Source: Saccharothrix sp. NRRL B-16348 (lineage in GTDB: Bacteria; Actinomycetota; Actinomycetes; Mycobacteriales; Pseudonocardiaceae). Taken from it: DNA of 64,000 nt. Location of the stretch: positions 1 through 64,000 of the forward strand of contig NZ_LGED01000235.1 in the NCBI RefSeq assembly GCF_001280085.1, given 5' to 3'. The first letter of the stretch is position 1. Each line of letters begins with the position of its first letter. The notes beneath the pieces are model-generated. The model saw nothing but the letters and a program-made list of their open reading frames with translations, did no database searches and had not been told where the DNA came from. Of the stretch, positions 8,257 to 17,400 are shown piece by piece. The position numbers and the translations under genes are program-made.

Positions 8257-8871
8257 ATGGACATCGGCGTCGCGGATGACCTGCTGCGGCGGTCCCTCGT
8301 GGTCTACAAGTTCGCGGTCGACGAACTCATGACGAAACTGCGGATCCTCAGTGAGGAGTTCGACCTCGTTCACCGGCACGACCCGATCGAGCACGTCACG
8401 CACCGCGTGAAGCGGCCCGAGGCGATCCTCGACAAGCTCCGGCGCAAGGGGCTGCCGGCGGACTTGGCGCTGGCCGCCGAGCACCTGGACGACGTCGCGG
8501 GCGTGCGAGTGGTGTGCCCGTTCGTGTCCGATGTGTACCGGGTGCGCGACATGCTGGCGCGGCAGAACGACGTGGAGATCCTGCTGACCAAGGACTACAT
8601 CGCCGCGCCGAAGCCCAACGGGTACCGCAGCCTGCACCTCATCGTGCGCATCCCGGTGTTCCTGTCCGACCGGGTGGAGCACGTGAAGGTCGAGGTGCAG
8701 CTGCGGACCATCGCGATGGACTTCTGGGCCACCTTGGAGCACAAGCTGTACTACAAGTACGACGACCAGGTGCCCGCGGGTTTCGTCGAGGAGCTGACCG
8801 CCACCGCCGCCATCGCGGCCGAGCTGGACGCCCGGATGGAGTCGCTGCACCACGAGGTCCAGCGGGACTAG
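8257..8871 (+). CDS. small alarmone synthetase (RelA/SpoT domain)
   Basis: A protein of about 204 residues consisting only of a RelA/SpoT-type synthetase domain, the layout of RelQ/YjbM-type small alarmone synthetases, which make (p)ppGpp or related nucleotides from ATP and GDP/GTP. Visible motifs are the basic R-V-K-R-P-E-A-I-L-D-K-L-R-R-K segment that binds ATP, D-D-V-A-G-V-R-V at 79-86, N-G-Y-R-S-L-H at 121-127 (substrate-stacking Tyr), E-V-Q-L-R-T at 146-151 and the W-A-T-L-E-H-K-L-Y-Y-K-Y block. There is no HD hydrolase or TGS/ACT domain, so activity would be set by expression or allostery. The ATG is chosen because family members begin near it; a GTG nine bases upstream is in frame. It is followed by the 22-bp tandem array. 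Confidence 0.9.
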   Translation: MDIGVADDLLRRSLVVYKFAVDELMTKLRILSEEFDLVHRHDPIEHVTHRVKRPEAILDKLRRKGLPADLALAAEHLDDVAGVRVVCPFVSDVYRVRDMLARQNDVEILLTKDYIAAPKPNGYRSLHLIVRIPVFLSDRVEHVKVEVQLRTIAMDFWATLEHKLYYKYDDQVPAGFVEELTATAAIAAELDARMESLHHEVQRD

Positions 8872-8882
8872 GCCCGAGCGCT

Positions 8883-9014
8883 GAGCGTTGAACTCACCCG
8901 TCGCGAACGTAGGACTCTCGCGCCCTGAACGTAGGACTCACGCGTTCTGAACGTAGGACACACGCGACCTGAACGTAGGACACGCGCGTTCTGAACGTAG
9001 GACACGCGTGGGGG
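8883..9014. repeat. 22-bp tandem repeat array
   Basis: Five consecutive units start at 8905, 8927, 8949, 8971 and 8993, all beginning gaacgtaggac and continuing roughly tcacgcgttct. The period is exactly 22 bp. A sixth, decayed unit at 8883-8904 matches the consensus at about 16 of 22 positions. The array fills the gap between the convergent alarmone synthetase and DUF1348 genes and reaches the latter's stop codon. There are no spacers, so it is not CRISPR. Twenty-two bp is close to two helical turns, so protein sites would lie on one face. Confidence 0.9.
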
Positions 9015-9446
9015 TCAGGAGAGGGGGAGGTCGGGTGGGCCGCCGGGCAGGCGGCGGTCCGCCGCCGCGATCGGCACGTCGTTGATGCTCGCCTCACGGC
9101 GGCGCATCAGCCCTTCCGGCGCGAACTCCCAGTTCTCGTTGCCGTAGCTGCGCCACCACTGGCCCTCGTCGTCGTGCCACTCGTACTGGAACCGGACCGC
9201 GATGCGGTCGCCGGTGAACGCCCACAACGACTTCCGCAGCACGTAGTCGTGCTCGCGCTGCCACTTCCGCGTGAGGAACGCGACGATCTCGTCGTGCCCC
9301 CGCACGAACTCGGACCGGTTGCGCCACACCGAGTCCGATGTGTACGCCGCGACCACCCGCTGGGGGTCACGGGTGTTCCAGACGTCCTCGGCCGCCTGGA
9401 CCTTCGCACGGGCGGACTCCTCGGTGAACGGTGGGACCAGCAGCAC
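9015..9446 (-). CDS. DUF1348 / NTF2-like protein
   Basis: A 143-residue protein of the nuclear-transport-factor-2-like fold, DUF1348 family. Diagnostic stretches are [29 protein letters not shown] and R-F-x-Y-E-W-H-D-D followed by G-N-E-N-W-E-F. Family members are small cone-shaped barrels of unproven enzymatic role, often induced in redox or stress regulons. The GTG start is fixed by agaaggag seven bases upstream; the frame is open 12 codons further back, through the operator. A 30-bp inverted repeat directly upstream suggests regulation by a TetR- or MarR-like protein, but no such regulator is adjacent. Confidence 0.9.
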   Translation of the reverse strand: MLLVPPFTEESARAKVQAAEDVWNTRDPQRVVAAYTSDSVWRNRSEFVRGHDEIVAFLTRKWQREHDYVLRKSLWAFTGDRIAVRFQYEWHDDEGQWWRSYGNENWEFAPEGLMRRREASINDVPIAAADRRLPGGPPDLPLS

Positions 9447-9459
9447 GGCGCGACTCCTT

Positions 9460-9489
9460 CTAACGTTTACAAGCCAGCCCAAACGTTAG
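9460..9489 (-). promoter_or_regulatory. operator-like inverted repeat
   Basis: ctaacgttt at 9460-9468 and aaacgttag at 9481-9489 are perfect 9-bp inverted arms separated by 12 bases. Each arm contains the self-complementary aacgtt, and the arm centres are 21 bp apart. It lies immediately upstream of the DUF1348 ribosome binding site, so a bound repressor would block transcription or its start. Confidence 0.65.
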
Positions 9490-10077
9490 ATCGAACCCCT
9501 GACGGACGCAAGGCCGCCGCCCACCGGACCCGACCGAACCGCCCCGCGAACACTCTCCGCACAGACCCTCTCCGACACCCGAAGCACACCCACGCACGAG
9601 TCGTCACCCACCCCCGCACCCAGTAATCGGGCACGCGCCGCACGGCACTACCGACGTGCCACCGCCGCTACGCCCGAGTAACGTCAAACGACGCTCCACG
9701 ACAAAGGTTACGGTTGTCTCAAAACATCATCGAAAATCCATCTGAACGGAGCACGAAGATATTTCATGCCCACTTGATGGACAGCCTACGGACGCGTGCA
9801 ACCGCCACCCCGCACCCCCGCCCCACCCCTTGACACGCGACTGCGAATAACCCTCGCATACTGCAGGTCTTTACGAGACCAGTCGGTCCAAACCAGCCGT
9901 TCGAGTGAACCCTGGAAGTGCATCTTCTAACACGGGGTTACATCCCCTCAAAATGGGGAATAGCCTTTCCACGAATGCTCCGTTCGGCGGTCGCGACGAT
10001 CTCCCGGCGACCGCCAACGTTGGGCCCGCAGACCCGGTTACTCATTGACACTGTGGCTCATTCTCAGAGGATCACGC
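9490..10077. other. long leader upstream of the NRPS operon
   Basis: No supported gene. From about 9700 the sequence is markedly richer in A/T than its surroundings, as expected for the control region of the NRPS operon. A TTGACA hexamer lies at 9830-9835, but the best -10 candidate, CATACT at 9857-9862, is 21 bp away, so the promoter is uncertain. Nearer the gene, gggg (9934-9937), cccc (9944-9947) and gggg (9955-9958) could form two mutually exclusive small stems. The ribosome binding site agagga precedes the first ATG. No regulator gene is next to the operon. Confidence 0.4.
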
Positions 10078-11349
10078 ATGGACACCGACCGGATCTCCAA
10101 CCGATTAGCGGCGCTGGCCCGTGAGCACCTGGTGCCCGGGGCCCAGCTCGCCGTGCACCACGCGGGACGCACGTGGACGCACGAGGTGGGCAGCCTGGCC
10201 GCCGACGCGGCCGTGCCCATCGGCTCGATCACCAAGACGTTCACCGCGACCGTCGCCATGGCCCTGGTCTCCGACGGCGACCTCGACCTGGACGCGCCGC
10301 TGTCCGACCACCTGCCGGGGGTGGCCGACGAGCTCACGCTGCGCCACCTGCTCAGCCACACGAGCGGCCTGCCGTCGGACCCGGAGGACGTGCGCACGAC
10401 GTCCCTGCGCCACCACGTCCGGCAGGCGCTGCGCGAGCTGCACCCCCTGCACGAGCCCGGCGCGGGCTTCTCCTACTCCAACATCGGGTATTCGCTGATC
10501 GGTCACCTGATCGAGGTGGCGACCGGGATGACCTGGTCGGAGGCGGTGGAAGCGGTCCTGCTGCGCCCGCTCGGGCTGCGCGCCAGGTTCACCACGAGCC
10601 CGGACGCCGACGTGGTCACGGGCCACTCGGTCAACCCCGCCACGGGCCGCGTGGTGCCGGTGACGCAGTCGATCGCCACGGTCGACGCGCCGGCGGGCGC
10701 CCTGGCCGTCAGCGCCGCGGAGCTGGTGGCGTTCGGCCGGATGCTCGGCGGCGCCGCGCCGCACCTGATGAGCCCGGACGACCTCGCGGCGATGCGCGAG
10801 CCCGTGCGGCACGCCGAGCCGTTCGGCATGGCCGACGGCTGGGGCCTCGGCCTGGCGCTGTTCCAGCGCGACGGCGTCCGCTGGGTCGGGCACGACGGCA
10901 CCGCCGACGGCACGTCGTGCCACCTGCGGATCAACCCGGCCGACGGGACGGCGGTCGCCCTGACGACCAACGGGAGCAGCGGTTTCGCGCTGTGGCGCGA
11001 GTTCGTGCCGGAATTGGCCGATGCGGGCCTGCCGGTGGCCGATTACGACGGAATGCGGGGCCTGCGCCGCCGCATCGCCCCTCCGCCGGACTGCGCCGGG
11101 CACTTCCGCAACGGTGAGGTCGAATACGCGGTGCGCGCCGTGGACCGGGAGCGCCTGGCGCTCACGGTGGACGGCGAGCCGTTCGCGGACCTGTCGTTGT
11201 TCGACGGCCTGGTGTTCGCGATGCGTGATTCCGACACCGGCGACACCAACCAGACCGGGCGTTTCCTGCGCGACCCGGACGACGGCGGGATCCGGTGGAT
11301 CCAGATCGGCGGTCGACTGGCCCGCAGGCAGGTCGCGAAAATGGCTTGA
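10078..11349 (+). CDS. PBP-type trans-acting peptide cyclase/thioesterase
   Basis: A 423-residue serine hydrolase of the class C beta-lactamase/penicillin-binding-protein fold. Catalytic motifs are S-I-T-K (Ser50, Lys53), Y-S-N (Tyr133, Asn135) and H-D-G (His272 onward). The C-terminal hundred residues form a second, beta-rich lipocalin-like domain, as in SurE of surugamide biosynthesis. It has no signal peptide, unlike true PBPs. It is the first gene of the NRPS operon, 66 bp before the first NRPS gene, and those NRPSs lack any thioesterase and end in an epimerisation domain. This is the context in which PBP-type thioesterases release and macrocyclise peptidyl chains with a D-configured C-terminus in trans. 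The start is the ATG after agagga; the frame is open 11 codons further up. A self-resistance D-peptidase is the main alternative. Confidence 0.85.
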   Translation: MDTDRISNRLAALAREHLVPGAQLAVHHAGRTWTHEVGSLAADAAVPIGSITKTFTATVAMALVSDGDLDLDAPLSDHLPGVADELTLRHLLSHTSGLPSDPEDVRTTSLRHHVRQALRELHPLHEPGAGFSYSNIGYSLIGHLIEVATGMTWSEAVEAVLLRPLGLRARFTTSPDADVVTGHSVNPATGRVVPVTQSIATVDAPAGALAVSAAELVAFGRMLGGAAPHLMSPDDLAAMREPVRHAEPFGMADGWGLGLALFQRDGVRWVGHDGTADGTSCHLRINPADGTAVALTTNGSSGFALWREFVPELADAGLPVADYDGMRGLRRRIAPPPDCAGHFRNGEVEYAVRAVDRERLALTVDGEPFADLSLFDGLVFAMRDSDTGDTNQTGRFLRDPDDGGIRWIQIGGRLARRQVAKMA

Positions 11350-11415
11350 ATTTCACGTTTGAACCTCCGCGGAATGGGTAAGCCGCGCCCCTGAGCCAGA
11401 AAGGCACCTCTCGCG

Positions 11416-14400
11416 ATGACGCATGCCCGCACACTGCCGGAATTGATCGCCGCACAGGCGCTGCGCACTCCGGACGCACCCGCGGTCATATCGGCCGAGG
11501 GTGTGGTCGGCTACCGGGAACTCGACGACCGCGCGAACCGGCTCGCGCACCTGCTCCTCGCCAAGGGGGCGCGGCGGGAGCGCGTGGTGGCGGTGGCCAT
11601 GCCACGCTCGGTGGACAACGTGGTGGCGCGGCTCGCGGTGCTGAAGACCGGCGCCGCGTACCTGCCGATCGACCCGGACTACCCGGCCGACCGGATCGCG
11701 TTCATGGTCTCCGACGCCGAGCCGCTGCTCGTGCTCGACGGCCCGCCGGACCTCGCCGACCAGCCCGCCACGGCGCCGGACGTCACGATCCGGCCGGAGG
11801 ACCCGGCGTACGTGATCTACACGTCCGGGTCGACCGGTCGCCCCAAGGGGGTGGTGGTGCCACACAGGGGTTTACCCGCCTTCTCCGCCGCCGAGATCGA
11901 CCACTTCGACGTGCGCCCGGGCGACCGGGTGCTCCAGTTCTCGTCGCCCAGCTTCGACGCCTCGGTGCTGGAGCTGTGCATGGCGCTGCCCGCCGGCGCG
12001 GCGCTCGTGGTGCCGCCGCCCGGGCCGCTGCTCGGCGACCAGCTCGCCGAGGTGCTCGCCGGGTTCGGCGTCACGCACGCGCTGATCCCGCCGGTCGCGC
12101 TGGCCACCGTGCCCGACGTCGAGCTGCCCGCGTTCCGCACGCTTGTCGTCGGCGGTGACGCCTGCCCGCCGGACCTGGTGGCGAAGTGGGCGCCCGGCCG
12201 CCGCATGATCAACGCGTACGGGCCGACCGAGTCCACTGTGGTCACGTCGTGGAGCGAGCCGCTGGAGCCGGGCGGCACGCCGCCCATCGGCCGTCCCATC
12301 CCGGGCACGTCGGTCCGCGTGCTGGACGACGAGCTGCGCCCGGCCGCCGAGGGCGAGCTGTACGTGACGGGCGTCGGCCTGGCCCGTGGCTACCTGGGCC
12401 GGCCGGGGCTGACCGCGCAGCGGTTCGTGGCCGACCCGTTCGGCGAGCCGGGCGGCCGCATGTACCGCACCGGTGACGTGGTCCGCACCCGCGCCGACGG
12501 TCAGTTGGACTTCGTCGGGCGGGCCGACCACCAGGTGAAGATCCGGGGTTTCCGGGTCGAGCCGGGCGAGATCGAGGCGCTGCTGCGGCAGCAGCCCGGG
12601 GTGGAGCACGCCGTCGTGGTCGCGCGCGGCGAGCCGAAGCGGCTGGTGGCGTACGTGATCGGCGAGACCGCCGGGCTGCGGGAGCGGCTGGTCGCGAGAC
12701 TGCCGGACTACCTGGTGCCGTCCGCCTTCGTCGCGTTGGCAGCGTTCCCGCTCACGCCCAACGGGAAGCTGGACCGCGACGCGCTGCCCGAACCCGTCGT
12801 CGGAGACGTCCCGGCGGACCACGTCGAGCCGCGCACCGCGGCCGAGCGCCGGGTCGCCGAGGTGTGGTCGGGCGTGCTCGGCGTGCCCCGGGTCGGCGCG
12901 CACGACGACTTCTTCGCCCTCGGGGGCGACTCGATCCTGGCCGTGCGGGCGCTGTCGCGGCTCGGCGGGCTGCCGGTGCGGGCGATGTTCGACCACCGCA
13001 CGGTCGCCGCGCTCGCCGAAGCCCTGCCCGACGAGGACGGCGCGCCCATCCCCCGCGCGCCGCGGGACCGGCCGCTGCCGCTGTCGTCGGCGCAACGCCG
13101 GCTGTTCTCGCTGGACGGCACGGCCGAGCAGAACACCGCCGTCGGCATCCGGCTGACCGGGCCGCTGGACGTGCCACGCCTCGCCAGGGCGCTGGACGCG
13201 CTGGCCTGCCGGCACGACGCGCTGCGCACGACGTTCGACGTGGTGGGCGACGAGCCGGTGCAGGTCGTCGCGCCGCACGGCAAGATCCCGCTGCGCGTGC
13301 TGCCCGCGGTGTCCGGCCCGACCTCACCACGCCCCACCGACCGAACCCGCACCGAGCCGGACCCGACCGAGCCTGCTCCCGCCGACCCGGGTCTGACCGC
13401 GCCGGACCCCACCAACCCGCGCCTCACCGCGCCGGACACCACCACCTCGGGACTGACCGCGCCGGCTCCCACCTCCCTGGGCCTGAGCGAGCCGGACCCG
13501 ACCGACCTGGGCCTGGACGAGCCGTTCGACCTGCGGCGCGGACCGTTGACCCGTGCCGTGCTCAGCCCGCTCGGCCCGGACGAGCACCTGCTCGTCCTGG
13601 TCCAGCACCACATCGTCACCGACGGCTGGTCGGTGCAGGTGCTGCTGCGGGAGCTGGCCGAGCTGTACGCGGGCGACCGACCGGCCGAGCCCTCCGTGCA
13701 GTACCCCGACTTCACCGCGTGGGACCGGGCCAGGCCGGAGGGCGACCCCGCGTACTGGCGCGACCGGCTCGACGGCGTCGAGGCGCTCGACCTGCCCACC
13801 GACCGGCCCCGGCCGCCGCTGCGCACCACGTCCGGCGCGGTGCTGCGGCGGCCCCTGCGGGCCGACCTGGTGCGCCGGCTGACGGGCGTGGGCCGGGCGC
13901 ACGACGCCACCTTGTTCATGACGCTCACCGCCGCCGTGCAGGTGCTGCTGTCCGCCCGCAGCCGGCAGCGGGACGTCGCGGTCGGCACGGTCAGCTCCGG
14001 CCGTGACCGCGCCGACCTGGAAGGCACGGTCGGGTTCTTCGTCCGCACGCTCGTGCTGCGCTCCTGGGTCGACCCGGACCTGCCGTTCACCGCGTTCCTG
14101 GACCAGGTGCGGAACACCACGCTCGAAGCCTTCGCGCACGACGACGTGCCGTTCGACCGCGTGGTGGCGGAGGTGCGGCCCGACCCGGACCCCAGCCGCA
14201 CGCCACTCGTGCAGGCCGTCGTGGCGCTGCACCAGCCGCTGCTGCGCCAGGCGGGCTTCGGCGAGCTGACCGCGGCCGAGCACGACCTCCCGCGCCCGGT
14301 GGCCCGGTTCGACCTGGTGGTGGAGTTCTGGCCGCGCGGCGACGACCTGGCGCTGACCGTCGAGTACAACACCGACCTGTTCGACGCGGCCACGATCGAG

Positions 14401-17400
14401 TCGCTGAGCGACGACCTGGAAGCGTTGCTGCGCCTGGTGGTGGACGACCCGGACCGACCGCTCCGCGATCTCGTCCCCCTCGGCCGGACCTCGGGCGACA
14501 GGCCGGACGGCACGGTCCGCGTCCGGGGCGTCCGGGTCGACCTAGCCGAGGTCGAGCGGGCGATCCGGCGGCACCACGAGGTGACCGACGCCGTGGTCGT
14601 GGCCGACGCAGGCACCCGGCTCGTCGCCTACGTGACGCCACCGGTGAACCCGGCGGCGCTGCGCGGGTTCCTCGGCCAGGTGCTGCCCGCGCACGCCGTG
14701 CCCGCGACGTTCGTCGGCCTCGACCACCTCGACCGGGACGCGCTGCCCGCACCCCCGGAGGAACGCGCGGAAGTCCGTTACGTGGCACCGCGCACGCCCG
14801 TCGAAGCCGTGCTCGCGGACGTGTTCGCCGAAGTGCTCGGCGCGGCACGGGTCGGTGTGCGGGACAACTTCTTCGCCCTCGGCGGCGACTCGATCCTCGG
14901 CATCCAGGTGGTCACCCGCGCCCGCCGCGCCGGACTGGTGCTGACCTCGCGGGACATCTTCGCCCACCAGACCATCGCCGCCATCGCGCCGCACGTCACC
15001 CGCGACCTGCCGCCCACCGCCGACCAGGGCGCGGTGACCGGCGCGGCCCCGCTCACCCCGATCCAGCGCTGGTTCCTGGACAACCACGCCGTGCGGCCCG
15101 AGCACTTCGACCAGTCCGTCGTGGTCGACCTGGACCCCGACCTCGACGTGCCCGCCCTGCGCACCGCCCTGGCCGCACTGGTCGAGCACCACGACGCGCT
15201 GCGCACCCGGTTCGAGGCCGACCGCCAGGTGGTCGGCCCCGTCACGCACGCGGACCCGTTGGCGCCGGACCGCTTCGACATCACCCGAGGACCGCTGCTG
15301 CGGGCCGAGGTCGTCGACGCCGGCTCGGTCCGCCTGACCGCGCACCACCTCGTGGTGGACGGCGTGTCGTGGCGGGTGCTGGTCGAAGACCTGGCCACGG
15401 CCTACCGCCAGGCCCGCGCCGGCCAGACCGTCCAGCTCGGGCGCAAGACGACGTCGTTCCGCGACTGGGCGATCCGGCTCGCCGACCACGCCCGGCACGG
15501 CTTCGACGCCGAACTCGACCACTGGACGGCCGTGGCCGCCGCACCGCCCGACCTCCCGGTGGACCGGCACGGCCCGAACACGGTCGGCTCGCAGCGCGAC
15601 GTGACCGTGCGACTCACCGAACGGGAGACCGACGCGCTGCTGCGCGACGTCCCCGGCGTGTACCGCACGCAGGTCAACGACGTGCTGCTGACCGCGCTCG
15701 GCCGGGTGCTGGCCGACTGGACGGGCCGGGACCGCGTGCTGCTCGACCTGGAAGGCCACGGCCGCGAGGAGTTGTTCGCCGACGTGGACCTGTCCCGCAC
15801 GGTCGGCTGGTTCACCACCGTCTTCCCGGTCGCGCTCGACCTGCCCGACGGCGACTGGGGTGACGCGCTCAAGTCGGTGAAGGAGCAGCTGCGCGCCGTG
15901 CCCGGACGCGGCATCGGCTACGGCGCGCTGCGCCACCTGGCCCGCACCGCGCCCGCCTGCGACCCCCGGGTCTCGTTCAACTACCTGGGCCGGTTCGACG
16001 CGGACCAGCGCGACCTGGAGCTGTCCGCCGACCCGCGCGCACCGCGCCCGCACCTGCTGGACGTCGTCGGCCAGGTGCGCGGCGACCGGCTGGAGTTCAC
16101 CTTCCACTACAGCGGGAACACCCACGACCACGACACCGTCGCCCGCCTCGCCGACGGGTTCGCCGCCGCGCTGCGCGGCATCGTGGCGCACTGCGCCGAG
16201 CCCGGCACGGGTGGCCGCACGCCGTCGGACTTCCCGCTGGCCGACCTGACCCAGGCCGAGGTGGACCTGATCACCGGCGAGGACGCCTACCCGCTCACCC
16301 CGATGCAGGCGGGCATGGTGTTCCACGGCCTCGGCGACCAGGGCGTGTACTTCCAGCAGACCACGTTCGTGGTCGACGGGGTGACCGACTCGGCCGCGTT
16401 CGCCGCCGCGTGGCAGCGGGTGGTCGACCGGACGCCCGTGCTGCGCAGCAGCGTGCTGTGGGAGGGCGTGCGGCGGCCGTTGCAGGTCGTGCACGAGCAC
16501 GTCCGGGTGCCGTTCACGTTCCTGGACTGGAGCCACCTGGACGAGGCCGCCCGCGCCGCCCGGCTGCGCGACCTGCTGGCCGAGGACCGGGCCGAGGGCA
16601 TCGACCTGGCCTCGCCGCCGTTGACGAGGGTCGCCATCGCCCGCCTGTCCCCCACCAGCGTCCAGGTGCTGTGGACGTTCCACCACGTGCTGCTCGACGG
16701 CTGGAGCGTCTTCCACGTGCTGTCCGACGTGCTCGGCGAGCCGGCGGAACGGCGGCCGTTCCGCGACTACGTGGCCTGGACGGCCGAGCAGGACGCGGCC
16801 GAGGCCGAGGCGCACTGGCGGCGGGTGCTGGCCGGGTTCGACTCGCCGACACCGCTGCCCGCCGACCGCCCCGCCGAGCACGGCACGTCGTCGCAACGCC
16901 TGAAGGTCGAGCTGACCGACGAGGAGTCCGCGGGGCTGTACGAGTTCGCCCGCCGGCACCGCGTCACGCCGAGCGCGATCGTGCAGGGCGCGTGGGCGCT
17001 GCTGCTGGCCCGGTCGGCGGGCAGGCGTGACGTGTGCTTCGGCGCGACGGTCTCCGGCCGGCCCGCGGAGCTGCCCGGCGTGGACGCGATCACCGGCATC
17101 TTCATCAACACGCTGCCGGTGCGGGTCCGGGTCGACGGCGCGGCGCCCGTGGCCGACTGGTTGCGCGCCTTGCAGGACGCCCAGGTCGAGTCGCGGCGGT
17201 TCGAGCACGTGCCGCTGGCCGACGTGCAGGCGTGGAGCGAGGTCGAGCGCGGCACCGCCCTGTTCGACAGTGTGGTCGTGTTCGAGAACTACCCGGTCGA
17301 CCTGGCCGAGGACATGGGGCTGCGCGAGCTGGCCGCGGTCGAGACCACGAGCTTCCCGCTCAGCGCCACCGTCTACCCGGCCGAACGGCTCGGCGTGCTG

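Noticed and set aside
8883..9014. CRISPR array
   Set aside because: The 22-bp units follow each other without spacers and there are no cas genes.
9918..10124. A short plus-strand frame in the NRPS leader
   Set aside because: It overlaps the start of the hydrolase gene and lacks a ribosome binding site; a regulatory leader is more likely.
10078..11349. A true secreted beta-lactamase as self-resistance
   Set aside because: There is no signal peptide and the operon context with a TE-less NRPS fits a cyclase better; not fully excluded.
14503..14757. Assembly collapse as the reason for the missing A domain
   Set aside because: The remnant has its own substitutions at A8 and a lost A10 Lys not seen in any of the seven intact copies, which points to real decay; resequencing would still be the decisive test.
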